Positions 1 to 12,012 of a DNA stretch of 64,000 nt are shown piece by piece. This stretch comes from Lachancea kluyveri NRRL Y-12651 (taxonomy: Eukaryota; Ascomycota; Saccharomycetes; Saccharomycetales; Saccharomycetaceae): assembly GCA_000149225.2 (NCBI GenBank), contig CM000690.1:992001-1056000 (forward strand). The letters are read 5' to 3'. The notes below the pieces were generated by a model. It searched no databases and was not told the origin of the DNA. It saw nothing but the letters and a program-made list of their open reading frames with translations. Every line of letters starts with the position of its first letter. Within the stretch, counting starts at the first letter, position 1. A program made the translations under genes and the position numbers.

Positions 1-670
1 ATTGATAACCTAAAAGACCGTGGTGGGAGAAATTGGAGTACAACTCCCATTTCTTCAAATCTTCGGAGCCAAAGATTTGGATTTTGTATTCCTGAGACTT
101 GGCAAGCACCATAATCCAGCGTTCGGATTCTGTATGCCAGAAGACCTTAGGGTCTCTAAATTGAGTGGAGTTGACGTCTAACACAGGGTTACCTTCATAC
201 TTGGTAAAAGTGTAACCACCATCGAAAGAGTAGGCCAGATATTGAGTTTCTGATTCTGGAGTGTTGTAAGTGTAAATGGCAACAATTCTCTGGTCTTCAG
301 GGATGCTTTCGTTAAAGAAGTTGGAGGTGTTATTGTGATCGACCACGATGCTACCAGAATAGGCGCCTGCGTCATCCTCATCAGGAGAAATAGCGACACC
401 ATGGTCAGTCCAAGTGGTCAGGTCCTTGGAAGTAGCATGGCCCCAGTACAGTGGGGTCCCCCAAACAGTATCGTTAGGGTTGTACTGGTAGTACATATGC
501 CAAACCTCAGCATGCTTGTCATAAAACAATCCGTTAGGATCGTTCATCCAGCCCTTTTCTGGAGTGTAGTGAGCCAAGGGCCTATTGATTGAGTTTTCAG
601 AAGAAGACGAATCTGCAAACACCGTAGAGGCAGACACGAGAGTGGCTGTCAACAGATTACGGAATTTCAT
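1..670 (-). CDS. SUC2: invertase (beta-fructofuranosidase), 5' part only, cut by window edge
   Basis: Glycoside hydrolase family 32 enzyme that splits sucrose (and raffinose) outside the plasma membrane. The first 223 codons are present and the frame runs off the left edge. Residues 1-19 form a signal peptide (hydrophobic, ending VFA). The catalytic loop WMNDPNG is at 41-47 with the nucleophile Asp44, and the FRDP motif that stabilises the transition state lies further on. Several N-x-S/T sites fit a heavily glycosylated secreted enzyme. The sequence matches S. cerevisiae Suc2 closely throughout. The start is the first ATG after a long untranslated leader, and a TATA box lies about 100 bp upstream. 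The neighbour is ISY1, a core chromosomal gene, whereas S. cerevisiae SUC genes are subtelomeric. The acid-base Glu motif and C-terminal beta-sandwich are outside the window. Confidence 0.95.
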   Translation of the reverse strand, partial: MKFRNLLTATLVSASTVFADSSSSENSINRPLAHYTPEKGWMNDPNGLFYDKHAEVWHMYYQYNPNDTVWGTPLYWGHATSKDLTTWTDHGVAISPDEDDAGAYSGSIVVDHNNTSNFFNESIPEDQRIVAIYTYNTPESETQYLAYSFDGGYTFTKYEGNPVLDVNSTQFRDPKVFWHTESERWIMVLAKSQEYKIQIFGSEDLKKWELYSNFSHHGLLGYQ

Positions 671-1757
671 TGCGTATATTCTTTATTGCCTTTTTTTTTT
701 ATTTGTTCTATTTAATTATTCAAAATACAAAACATAATACAACCATTTCAGAATGTGCGAACTTCAGTCGAGTATTTATACCTGTTTCTTTCCTTCCTTC
801 TCTCTCTCTCTCTTTTTCCTAAATTTCACTTAGCTCAGGCTAGAATTCGTATTTTACCCAAGGCATTATATTCTGACAGCGTCTGTTTACCTTTTCCGGC
901 AGCAGCAGCAGTTCAGTTCGTGCCCCAAAATTCTGGAAAAACTGCGCTGCGTAAATTTCTCCACAATTTCACAAGCCCCCCGCTGGAAAAACAGCTTATT
1001 CGTCACCGGAATAATTCAAGAAAAAGGCGGAAACCTGCAGTCGTACAATTGCTAGGCATCTTCTAAGTTAAGAGGTCCAAACTTTGATCAGGTGGTGCTG
1101 CATCGCCCAGTATGATGTTGGGGTCATGATACGTATTGAAGGATTCGGAATCAATTCAGTAACAAGGTCCGGATCACCGGGAGAGGCTCGTATGCGCATT
1201 TTGGGTTTGAGAACTGTCTCCGGCTTTATTTGTCGTAAAGTTTGATTCCTGAACCCCAGAGGATGTCCTACGAAAGTTATGTACCTTTTTTGCAAACTAC
1301 AGGAAGAACCGTCTTCAAAATAAATCAACAAACATGCAGTAGCCTCACATATTATTCTTCAGCCCTTTCAGAGCAATAAAGAAAAAGTGTGTGTGTATAG
1401 ACTCTTCAAGTCCCCTTGTAATGTGTGTCAGCGGGTTGATCTAGGAATGTAGTGTGTAGTCAGAAAATGGATAGACCCTTTGGGTAGGAGTATCCGGAAG
1501 TTGTTTTGGATTTCGATCAAATAAGACTGCTTTGATGAAATAGCTGTAAGTAAATTGAACCGTGTGAACCACGCTGTGCACCTTGTCGTCGTGTATCGTG
1601 ATTAATTATTCTGACATGAATTTCCTCGGTCCTTTTTGACCGACGTTTCATCGTCGTGAGCTTCACCATCCATCCATTCATTCCTGCATCTCACCGAAAG
1701 ACGAGGTGGAAGTACTGTTTGCAGGGACGTTGACAAGATAGCAATAAAAAATCGTAC
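671..1757. other. divergent intergenic region invertase / ISY1
   Basis: About 1.1 kb between two divergent genes. The invertase side holds the TATA box and a long pyrimidine tract at about 782-823. A C-rich stretch near 977-984 (CCCCCCGC followed by A-rich sequence) could be a Mig1 glucose-repression site; this is a guess from the motif only. No convincing gene is present: the open frames here have no family resemblance. Confidence 0.5.
773..780 (-). promoter_or_regulatory. TATA box of the invertase gene
   Basis: On the minus strand this reads TATAAATA, 103 bp upstream of the invertase ATG. The distance is usual for a regulated, TATA-containing yeast promoter. The start sites themselves cannot be seen. 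Confidence 0.6.
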
Positions 1758-2564
1758 ATGAGCCGAAACGTGGATAAAGCCAACTCAGTACTAGTACGTT
1801 TCCAAGAGATTCAAGCTGAAAAGGATGGTGGGTACAAGGACTATTCCCGTTTCAAAAGGCCGACTAGAGTACACACTGTTAAAGTTTTGGCGGAAGCCCA
1901 GCAGTGGAGAAGCCAACTGTTGAAAGAATTGGGTAACAAAATCACCCAGATACATGATCCGTCGCTTAACGAGTTCCAACTCAGAGAGTTAAACGATGAT
2001 TTGAACGGCTTGGTTAAGGAGAAGTTCCGTTGGGAAAGGCACATCAAAGATAATTTAAATGGTCCAGATTATTCCAGAGTAAAACGCTTGAATACGGTTG
2101 GTGGCACTGTAGTGAATGGTTACAGATACTTTGGTAGGGCCCTGGAGTTACCCGATGTTCAACAGGCGTTGAAACAAAATAAGGAAAAGCGAGAGAGCTT
2201 GAAAAGTAAAAAACAGAAAAGGGTCGAGCTGGAAGAAAAGGTACGAAAATGGAAGAAAACCTTGAGACCCGAGTATTATGGATATTTGCCTGAGGAAAAG
2301 CATAGGTACTATAAGGCAACTGAGTTCACCCCCCATATTTTCGGCAAACTTGGCTCGTTGAAACCATCTTTACAGACGCCCTTGACCGGGTATGAATCCA
2401 TGAAAACAGAGGAGTTGAAATTTGAGATCGGCGCCCGCGAAGATGGCCACAATGCTCCTGAACACATAATACCAGAATTTAAACAGATACCAGATGTTAA
2501 AGATATAGAAACGTGGTTGGTTCAAAAAAGAAGAAAGAGGTTGCAAGAAAGACTTGGTTTGTGA
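1758..2564 (+). CDS. ISY1: pre-mRNA splicing factor Isy1 (NineTeen complex)
   Basis: Component of the Prp19-associated complex that sits in the catalytic spliceosome and affects the first splicing step and its fidelity. The 268-residue product begins MSRNVDKAN and keeps the conserved N-terminal Isy1 block (residues 1-130, rich in charged helices). A Lys/Glu-rich coiled coil follows at about 135-175, and the C-terminus is basic. It is slightly longer than the S. cerevisiae protein (about 235). The ATG at 1758 gives the family N-terminus directly. It corresponds to YJR050W and leads the chromosome X gene series of this window. It is convergent with GTA1. Confidence 0.93.
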   Translation: MSRNVDKANSVLVRFQEIQAEKDGGYKDYSRFKRPTRVHTVKVLAEAQQWRSQLLKELGNKITQIHDPSLNEFQLRELNDDLNGLVKEKFRWERHIKDNLNGPDYSRVKRLNTVGGTVVNGYRYFGRALELPDVQQALKQNKEKRESLKSKKQKRVELEEKVRKWKKTLRPEYYGYLPEEKHRYYKATEFTPHIFGKLGSLKPSLQTPLTGYESMKTEELKFEIGAREDGHNAPEHIIPEFKQIPDVKDIETWLVQKRRKRLQERLGL

Positions 2565-2721
2565 CCTCCTGCCAGTAGGTGCCCAAGAAAAAAATAAAAA
2601 AATCTTGAACCATAAATATGTAAAAATGTAGAGTGTATGTTTGGATTGTCTTTCTATGTAGTCTCCCCAATTTTATTCGGTTTCTTTATTTTTTGTTTCA
2701 TCGCTTCTACTTGAACACTTA

Positions 2722-4735
2722 CTATTTATCATGGCTTGGAAGCCTGAATAGGTGATTCATGCCGTTTTTAGATAGCAGCTTTGGTACTTTAAGACTGTTT
2801 GTGGACTGGCTTTCTTTATGGGAAGTTACCTTGGTTGTCAAATTAGACTCCTGCTTTGCCTTCATATCTGTGTTCGATATTGTAGGCTTTTGTTCCTCTA
2901 CCGTAGGGATACTTGTTAGAGAAGCTGTAGCTGGCGAATGGTGTAAGAAATTTGAAAACCCCCAGTTGACACTATCATTCCGATTATGTTGCTGCTTTGG
3001 CGTTTCTAGCTGGGGCGGTGAAGCGCCAGTATAGGTCGAAGTATTAGAAATGTTGCTGTTGCTCCAAATGCTATTGAAGTTTGGAGAGTGGAATCCACCA
3101 TCGTTGATCTCCTGCTTTCTTTGGGTGGGAAGAGGTGAGCTCGTAGGGCCAGTTTGTAAGGCAGAGTTAAAAGATATCACGTCTTCATTGCCACTGTTGG
3201 ACGTCGTGATGCCATTCCCCGTGCCACTGCTGCGATCGGTATACATCGAATCAGAAAGTGTCATGGGGGTATCAGACTCGTTCAATATAGCCAGTAAACT
3301 TTGCGATGCCTTTTGCTGCTGAGGTAGAACCGGTGACGACGATGGTGAAGAAGTTGAAGAGCCAAGGCTAGAGATCCTGATATCATCGGTACGGTTGACT
3401 CTAACGTTTGAATCGCTATTGTTCCAATAGTTGTCCAATTGATCATTGGTAAATAGCTTTGAAGTGCTGATGTTGTTGTCTTGATAATCTACCTCGGATA
3501 TCATACTTTGCAACCCTGTCAACAAATGGTTGGCATCTTCGTATTCATAATTTTGATCGTCTGAATAGACAGCATTATGTTGTTGTTTTCCCCATGTTTC
3601 AAACTGTGTGTCGTTTCTTGTAGCAGTAGCAGTAGCAGTAGCAGTAGCATTAGAAGTAGTGACGTATGGATTTGCAGCAACGGTCTGTGCTAGCAAAGAG
3701 GTTTGTTGCTGTTGCTCGCCAGTTCCCGTATCCTTGTAAGTTGTTGGATCGTGCAACACTAGCTGCGGAGCACTGACATTCTCATTGTGGAACTCTTGAG
3801 AAACGTTGTTGGATGCATATGGTTGTGCTGTTAGACTTGCTCTTAGCTGTCTGTTGCTTGCACTGATTTCGGTCCACATTCTTTCCAGCACTTCTAGTCG
3901 TTTCCTGAACTTATTTTTTTTGGATCTCCATTTGTTTTCCAAATCCAAATCTATGTTGAGTTGTTCTCTGACCATTGGGGTTACCGGTGAAGCTTCTGGA
4001 AGTTTGTTCAAAAACTCTTCGCCCGCACTGTTTAAGAGGCCACTTTTATCCAAAGTAAAATCGTTAATCTTTTTGAGAGCAACGCTCAAGGAAGGTAATG
4101 CGGTGTCAGTGTCTCTCTTCGAGGTAGTATCCAAAGATTTTTTCAAAGTGTTCAACTTTTTGTTCTTTTCCTCATGGGATGACAGTTCGTTTTGCAAGAG
4201 GTTGTTCTTTGCCTTTGTGCTTTCGATTTGTGACACTATGGCAGCCTTTTTTTGCGCATAGTTCTCTTGTAATTTTTCTTTTATAAGCTCATCCTTTTCT
4301 TCCGTTTCCCACCTTTCCATGTCTTTGTTCATCTTTTCGATTTTACTTTTCACCTGTTTGAAGTTTTTCTCTATCTTCTCTCTTTTCAGATCATATAATA
4401 ACTTGGAATTTTCCAGGGACTTTATGCTCGATTTCAAAGATTTACGAAGATCGATGTCATGTGACCACTGGGTTTTCAAGTTATCTAGTTCTAACTGTAA
4501 CTGCAATTCTGTTTCGCGGAAATCTTGTAAAACTGAAAATTGTTGTTGTAAAACGTCGTGTAGATCCTCTTGTGCACAGATTAAAATTTTCTTTAAATCG
4601 GTGATAGAGAAATGTTCTAGGTCTTGCAAGGAGGTCAAGCTAGCGTATGACGTTGGGGAGGAACTGTCGACTATCATGGATGGCTTTCTCCATTTAGCGT
4701 CAGTGGGGAAGTTTGGTGCGTATAGTGGTGCAATT

Positions 4736-4767
<32 letters not shown>

Positions 4768-5322
4768 TTGCTGTTCCTGTTGTAGTTGTTGTTGTTGCTG
4801 TTGTTGTTGCTGTTGTTGTTGCTGTTGTTGTTGCTGTTGTTGTTGCTGCTGTAGCAATGGCGGTGGTGACGAATCTTCTTCAGTGTCATACAAATTTGAA
4901 GCAGTCACTTTTTCAGCTTCAGCCCTTGTCATGAGATAAATCGAGGGAACCTTATTTGTGAAGCCATGTTTGTTAACTGTGATAAAGTCTAGCTGGTACT
5001 GTGTCTGAGGCTTTAGATTATCTAAAGAACAACATGTGTATAGTGATGTCGATGTGTTTGGAAAAATACCAATTTTCTCGTTGTTCAAATAAAGCAGATA
5101 GTGGGAGATTGGAGAGCTAGAGCCCGGAATCGATGGTTGGTTTTCCCACCGTATTGTTAGCGTATGCCTGGTAATATTATCGATAGAGATTTTTGTAGCA
5201 TGAGGGATTTGGATATCTAAAGTCGAAACAATTTTCCACACAGGAATATTAAGAAATTGAAAAAGTCTGTACAATAGCCATAGTACAGCGACTAAAGTGA
5301 CGGCCATGTATGTCAAAACCAT
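2722..5322 (-). CDS. GTA1: Gta1/YEL043W-type membrane protein with fibronectin III domain
   Basis: An 866-residue protein. It starts with one membrane-spanning segment (about 3-24), followed by a fibronectin type III domain (about 38-132, with the paired Trp/Tyr beta-sandwich pattern), a very long glutamine tract, a coiled-coil region (about 225-400) and a Ser/Asn-rich, probably disordered C-terminus. This architecture and the local order match S. cerevisiae YEL043W (GTA1), a poorly characterised protein associated with the ER and Golgi. The molecular function is not established. A second in-frame ATG six codons in would leave the membrane segment nearly intact. The gene is convergent with ISY1. 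It is shorter than the S. cerevisiae protein (about 956), as expected for a protein dominated by low-complexity sequence. Confidence 0.88.
4733..4853 (-). repeat. CAA/CAG trinucleotide tract encoding polyglutamine in GTA1
   Basis: A 120-bp run of glutamine codons, broken by single Leu and Glu codons, that encodes more than 35 Gln residues between the fibronectin domain and the coiled coil. Mixed CAA and CAG codons make it less slippage-prone than a pure repeat. The length probably varies between strains. Confidence 0.9.
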
Positions 5323-6330
5323 TGGTTGGAATAGTCGTTAACTGGGTTTACCACTTTTACAATCACGATCTCAACCACAAGTTACTGACGTTCGAGGCTC
5401 TTTTTTTTTTTTTTTTTGTGATGTTTGCCAAAATTTTTCACAACAGAAAACAATGCAGCGGCCCTTCTGTCGTTAGAGAAGACGTTGGTTTTTCGTCAAT
5501 GTTGGATCTTTACAAGATTAGTGTATTTTACTCCGTGAGAGACCAAAGGTTTAAATGTATTTTGCGTCTTGCGAGAGCCCCGGGTGTCAACGACGGTACC
5601 TCAACTCGGTGGTGATCTGTCTCCTCTCATCTTCGCATCTGTTTTTGTTTTCATCTCCATTGACCACTGACACCCCGGGCCGTGTTCCAGTCAGCCTTGG
5701 TATGACAACAATCACAGGGCGAACACCACACTAGACATGTATACACAGTTGTGTACGATGAGGACCTTGGAATTGAGAGCGAGCTTGGTTGGCGTAAGGA
5801 TACAAAAAATCTGGGCAGCTGGGTGTAGACCTCTACCGAAACATGCTTTAACTACGACTACTAAAATGGCCTAAACCACAATTTCAACTGCCCAGAAACT
5901 GCTCTGTTTTCTTTTTAGGCTGAAATGCAAAACAACTTACACACCGCAATCATGAACGGATATCTTGGAGCTATGGAATCGTGGTAAGGCTTCAGAAGCT
6001 AGCAAACACAAATAAAAACTAAAAAAAAAAAAAAAATAAAATAAAATAAAAAGTACGCATTCGAATCACTCAGGTTTGCCATGCAGGTCACGTGTAAGGA
6101 ACGCATCGGCATGGCCATCGCCCAAGCCCACAGAAAAACGCTACCAGCTGGTCACTTCAGGTCTTGTCTTAATTCTAGTTTTTCTCTCTTTCTTAGCGTT
6201 GCATTTATAAAAGGCCTCGTGTAACCGCCAGAATCCACATCTCTTCACAGCCTCGCTCAAACACAGATGCCTCCTTGCTTTGAAAATCAACTGTCAGTCA
6301 ACTACGACCTGTGTTATGACACTAAACTAT
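5323..6330. other. intergenic region upstream of GTA1 and downstream of IES6
   Basis: About 1 kb. A T-tract at 5401-5417 lies about 80 bp upstream of the GTA1 ATG. An A-rich run is at 6019-6050 and a GTCACGTG Cbf1-type site at 6087-6094. On the plus strand a TATAAA-like box near 6205 is followed by a 44-codon open frame at 6267-6401 that overlaps the 3' end of IES6 in antisense. This may be a short or noncoding transcript but has no recognisable family. Confidence 0.4.
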
Positions 6331-6798
6331 TCACTTCAACACCACGTTGGCGCCTCTCAGTTTCAAGTACTCTTGGTCGATCCCCGGTGCCATTGGCTTG
6401 ATAACCAGAGAGTACACCTCACTGTTTGCAAACCTCAACCCATTTCCTGGAGCCTTGTATCTGGCCTTCAATCCGGTGATATCGCAGTACTTCTTGGCAG
6501 GGTATATGCTTGGAGGTGCTTCGACGTTGAAATACGACAGTCTGTTTTTCTCCGTAGAGTCGTTGGTTAATCTTTTCCATTCATCTGTGAGCAATTGCCT
6601 TGTAGCCTTATGCCTTCTGGATGGTTTCTTCCACGAGTTCTGCTTCAAATTCGAGTGTGTAGTGTCGTTCTCGGCGGCTATTGCCCTCAAGTATTCCAGT
6701 TTGTTCTCCATAGCTTGCATGGAACGGTCGGGGTCGGGATTCTGAAGCAAACCCTCTACACCTTGCCGTTTGCCCTCTTTTTTTGTATTCGTTTTCAT
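6331..6798 (-). CDS. IES6: INO80 chromatin-remodelling subunit Ies6
   Basis: Subunit of the INO80 remodeller, needed with Arp5 for nucleosome sliding and for genome stability. The C-terminal half is a YL1-C domain with the conserved blocks APPSIYPAKKYCDITG, KARYKAPGNGLRF and the terminal EYLKLRGANVVLK. The N-terminus is variable in this family, so the start is uncertain. An ATG at 6843 would give 170 residues but would force translation through a four-copy GGAAT pentanucleotide, whose length changes would break the frame. The ATG at 6798 lies just after that repeat (155 residues), and another is at 6720. I chose 6798. It corresponds to YEL044W and is divergent from GLY1. Confidence 0.85.
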   Translation of the reverse strand: MKTNTKKEGKRQGVEGLLQNPDPDRSMQAMENKLEYLRAIAAENDTTHSNLKQNSWKKPSRRHKATRQLLTDEWKRLTNDSTEKNRLSYFNVEAPPSIYPAKKYCDITGLKARYKAPGNGLRFANSEVYSLVIKPMAPGIDQEYLKLRGANVVLK

Positions 6799-6802
6799 AT
6801 AT

Positions 6803-6822
6803 GGAATGGAATGGAATGGAAT
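6803..6822. repeat. GGAAT pentanucleotide repeat, four copies
   Basis: Four tandem copies of a 5-bp unit directly upstream of the preferred IES6 start. Because 5 is not a multiple of 3, this argues that it lies in the leader and not in the coding region. Confidence 0.85.
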
Positions 6823-6873
6823 GGACAGCCCTCGTACGTACATAGCGATCTACACGGCGCATGGTCGGCCCCG

Positions 6874-6887
6874 ATCACGTGACGCGG
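6874..6887. promoter_or_regulatory. Cbf1-type E-box followed by GACGCGG
   Basis: ATCACGTG fits the centromere element I / Cbf1 consensus RTCACRTG and sits between the divergent IES6 and GLY1 genes. The 13-mer TCACGTGACGCGG is repeated exactly at 43149-43161, upstream of SUR7. Confidence 0.55.
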
Positions 6888-7340
6888 TTTTGGGCATCGC
6901 ACACGGCACGGAAAAGCCGCGGCCCGCAAAATTAAGAAATAAAGAAATAAAAAAAGAAATAAAAAAGAAACAAAATGACTTTCGGCATCAACCAGAATCC
7001 TCGGTTGCTGCGGGGGACGAGCGAGGGTTCTGCCGAAAAGGGAAGTATCCGTGCCGCGTCAGCAACAAAAAGCCATATTGTGTCACCTGGCGAACCTGAA
7101 AGTGCCTCGAGGCCCACCTTGGCACACTGAAAAATTTTCCGCATTACTCATCGTTTCTGCCGTGTAGGTGCGTATAGTTGTCTTTTCACGTACACTTGAG
7201 GTCTCTGGCTTATATATATATTCTGGTGTATGAAGCGCACCGAACCTGAGGCGAACACCCACTTCTCTTTTCGATCTTTTCCCTCCTGCTAACTCTCTTT
7301 TTGTTTACGTAACAACCCACCACAATCTACAGTACAAAAT
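6888..7340. other. GLY1 promoter region
   Basis: This stretch holds a purine-rich tract (about 6932-6972), then a TATATATATA box at 7211-7220, about 130 bp upstream of the GLY1 ATG. The leader before the ATG is pyrimidine-rich. No gene is seen. Confidence 0.5.
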
Positions 7341-8501
7341 ATGTCTGTCGAACTACCTCCAGCTTATGTTTCCGCATCCAATGACTTCCGTTCGGATACT
7401 TTCACTACGCCTACCGCTGAAATGATCCAGGCCGCTCTTACTGCAACCATCGGTGACGCCGTGTACAACGAAGACACCGACACAATTGCTTTGGAACAGC
7501 TTGTCGCCCATCTTTCTGGCAAAGAAGCTGGTTTGTTCTGTGTGTCTGGTACTTTGTCTAACCAAATTGCCCTAAGAACTCACCTCTACCAGCCTCCTTA
7601 TTCTATTCTTTGTGACTACAGAGCCCATGTGTACACCCACGAGGCTGCCGGGCTCGCTATCTTGTCCCAGGCCATGGTCAGCCCAGTTATCCCATCAAAC
7701 GGCAACTACATGACTTTGGACGACATCAAGAAACACTACATCCCAGACGACGGTGACATTCACGGTGCTCCAACCAGAGTTCTGTCTTTGGAAAACACTC
7801 TGCACGGTATCGTCTATCCGTTGGAAGAACTGATCCGTATCAAGGGTTGGTGTATGGAGAACAACATCAAACTGCACTGTGACGGTGCCCGTATCTGGAA
7901 CGCCTCTGTCGAATCCGGTGTTCCTTTGAAACAGTACGGTGAGATCTTCGACTCCATTTCCATCTGTTTGTCCAAGTCCATGGGTGCTCCAATGGGTTCC
8001 ATCCTTGTTGGTGACTTCAAGTTCATCAAGAAGTGCAACCATTTCAGAAAGCAACAAGGTGGTGGTGTCAGACAGAGTGGTATGATGTGTAGGATGGCGC
8101 TATGCTCTGTCCAAGGCGAGTGGAAGTCTCATCTCAAGAGATCCCATGAGATGGCTCATGACCTGGCTCGCTTCTGTCTGCAAAACGGCATCCCATTAGA
8201 GTCTCCTGCCGACACCAACTTTGTCTTTTTGGATTTGCAAAAGGCAAAGATGAATCCGGACGTTCTTGTCAAGAAGGGTTTGAAGTACGGCGTCAAGTTG
8301 ATGGGTGGTAGAGTCTCTTTCCACTACCAAATCTCCCAAGATTCTCTGGAAAAGGTCAAGTTGGCTATTCTAGAGGCCTTCCAACACGCACAGGAACATC
8401 CGTACGACACCAATGGTCCAACAAAGATCTACCGCAGCGAGTCTACCGAGGTTGATATTGAGGGCAACACCATTGGTGAAATCAAAACCTACAAGTATTA
8501 G
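7341..8501 (+). CDS. GLY1: L-threonine aldolase
   Basis: Low-specificity threonine aldolase: a pyridoxal phosphate enzyme of fold type I that cleaves threonine (and allo-threonine) to glycine and acetaldehyde, the main cytosolic glycine source on glucose. The 386 residues equal the S. cerevisiae length. Visible landmarks are SGTLSNQIAL (about 69-78), the cofactor-binding HCDGARIWNAS with Asp181, and the Schiff-base Lys212 in CLSKSMGAPMGS. Codon use is strongly biased to preferred yeast codons (GGT, TCC, AAG), unlike its neighbours, which indicates high expression. The start ATG has an A-rich context and a TATA box 130 bp upstream. It corresponds to YEL046C. Confidence 0.97.
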   Translation: MSVELPPAYVSASNDFRSDTFTTPTAEMIQAALTATIGDAVYNEDTDTIALEQLVAHLSGKEAGLFCVSGTLSNQIALRTHLYQPPYSILCDYRAHVYTHEAAGLAILSQAMVSPVIPSNGNYMTLDDIKKHYIPDDGDIHGAPTRVLSLENTLHGIVYPLEELIRIKGWCMENNIKLHCDGARIWNASVESGVPLKQYGEIFDSISICLSKSMGAPMGSILVGDFKFIKKCNHFRKQQGGGVRQSGMMCRMALCSVQGEWKSHLKRSHEMAHDLARFCLQNGIPLESPADTNFVFLDLQKAKMNPDVLVKKGLKYGVKLMGGRVSFHYQISQDSLEKVKLAILEAFQHAQEHPYDTNGPTKIYRSESTEVDIEGNTIGEIKTYKY

Positions 8502-9600
8502 ATGATCTAATCCTTTTAACGATTACTGGCATTATTGGCATTATCAGGTATAGCATTTTTTTTTCTAAAATTCTACTACGAGGTAGATTTGGGCTAACAT
8601 GGGAGTTTATTTTACATTTTACATTTTACATTTTTTCTTTTTTTGTTTTTTGTTTTTGTTGGTTCACACATTAGCACAACTGGATTTTCTCCTACACCTC
8701 CAGTCTATCCCGAGTAGGATCCCTTGTTTCAAATGGTTTTTTTTCTGAGCAGTACATTTGAGGACCAATAGTTTATCCTACCTTTCCTTTTTTCCTTCTA
8801 CTTTTTTTTTCACTTCTCAGCGTTGTTGTTGTTGATCTTTTATTTTTCTCACATTCTACGCTTGTGTTATCCAAGGATAAATTACCCTATTGAGGAGGGA
8901 CAAATGTGGTTAATGCATTTCTACTACATGCATTAATCGACTGATATGTTTGGTCTTTTTGGCTAAGTTTTAAAGAAAAAGCTGGTGACGAACACAGCTT
9001 TCCTCTCGAAATCCCTCTCGTTTCAGAGACTTGAGAACGTCTAACTCCCATTTTGGACTCGGTGTTATTTTTACTTTTGGTGGTCTCGTACCTATACTTT
9101 TTTTTTTCACTATCCATGGGCTATCTTTTATAGACATAAGTACATATAAATGGTGTATATCCTAGTACTTTTATGGCATAAATTCCGTAAGATCCAAGAG
9201 GCATGAGCTTGCTACAACCCTGTAAATTGCATAACGTTTCAGACTTGGTTCAGAGCCTCGCAGTTGAACTGCATAGCGTTGTATATGGATGCACTATGGC
9301 CAAAAAAAAGGTGAAAGGAAAACCAATACTTTGACTCGCAAGCCATGTCTTTCGACAATAACAAGGCTTTCATCCCGTCCATTATTAATTTAGCTTTCGT
9401 CTGCTCCCATGTCCGGAATGCCTAACCTGTCTTCCGGACTGCATAAAAAAAACGGGCACAAGAAGCTCCCGTGTCACCTTATCACACTTATACGAGTCGC
9501 ACCACTTGGTGGGTGCGCTTGAGCAACCTTTTTAGCTACATAAGCCACACTAATCGGTAGCTGGCGAATTATTCCAAAGAATTTCTAAGGTTATAATTGA
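8502..9600. other. intergenic region GLY1 / fumarate reductase
   Basis: About 1.1 kb between tandem genes. It contains T-rich GLY1 terminator sequence, a triplicated ATTTTAC unit near 8610-8632, and a 76-codon minus-strand open frame at 8887-9117 with no recognisable family, which I do not call as a gene. Nothing else is supported. Confidence 0.4.
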
Positions 9601-11082
<1,482 letters not shown>

Positions 11083-11660
11083 CCTGAACACCTACGTGAG
11101 TAGACTGTGACCTTTGATTATAGTTATCGTGTGCTGGACATATAATACGTTAGCCAGCTATATGGAACTGACGCTAGGAAGGGTTTTTTTATGTCCTATC
11201 TCCTTACTCAATTTCACAACAGAGTTAAAGGAAAGAGAAGAAAACCACAAACGGCAAAAAGACAGGATCCCCAGGTTAAGTAGAAATTCAGGATGACTAC
11301 AATGGAGATTCGTATGCATAATCACACGTCTTTCTTCTTCTTCTTTTTTCACCTATATATGCTAGCTAATAGATACTTTACTTTAGTACTTAGAAATTTG
11401 TTCTTTGAATCACAATTAGATAGTCGATAAATTTATGATGTGACTCCAGTTTCCTGGTTAAAACTACAGCTCTGCGAAACTTTTTTTTTTTTCTTTTTCG
11501 CCACATGTATTCAATGTAAGGGCACCATCATACTTCTTTAGGATTTGAACTATTCAAGTATTAAGTTCTTATACCATATCCATTTCCCACAGACGAGTAT
11601 CTCATAATCATGTGCTAGTAGGTATGAATGTTGTATTTTTGCCGAGATTCTAGTAGATTT
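11083..11660. other. intergenic region before tRNA-Gly(CCC)
   Basis: About 580 bp of AT-rich sequence downstream of the reductase gene, with poly-T runs near 11480-11500. No gene or repeat is recognised. Confidence 0.4.
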
Positions 11661-11731
11661 GCGCGAGTGGTTTAGTGGTAAAATCCAAGTTTCCCATACT
11701 TGGGCCCCGGGTTCGATTCCCGGCTCGCGCA
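11661..11731 (+). tRNA. tRNA-Gly(CCC)
   Basis: It folds as a 71-nt cloverleaf. The acceptor stem GCGCGAG pairs with CTCGCGC, the D arm holds GGTTTAGTGGTAA, and the anticodon stem CAAGT/ACTTG encloses a loop with anticodon CCC. The T arm contains GGTTCGATTCC (B box). There is no intron. It reads glycine GGG codons. It differs from the tRNA-Gly(GCC) at 15132 mainly in the anticodon arm and acceptor base pairs. Confidence 0.95.
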
Positions 11732-12012
11732 TAATTTGGGAATGACGTGATTTTTAGATTTTTTGGGTTGCATTTCTCTATTTTTTTAATCAAAGGGCCC
11801 TCTCTATGATTTTCTCGAATTGTCCCCATAAAAAGGTGAAGGGTTTCTTCCTAAAGTTGTTATCTTTCATCATCCCTATAACAACCCACAAAAAAAAAAA
11901 AAAATAAAAGAAAAAGCTTTCCTAAAGCTTTCATAAACAAACATTTGCTTTATCTGTTATTCCGTACCATATTTTCGGATACTAGCTCTCTTATTTTTCT
12001 CTTGACCACTTA

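Noticed and set aside
4319-4939. 206-codon frame with polycysteine opposite GTA1
   Set aside because: Antisense shadow of the polyglutamine tract.
8887-9117. 76-codon minus-strand open frame with ATG between GLY1 and the reductase gene
   Set aside because: Low-complexity Lys/Ser-rich sequence without family resemblance; likely chance.
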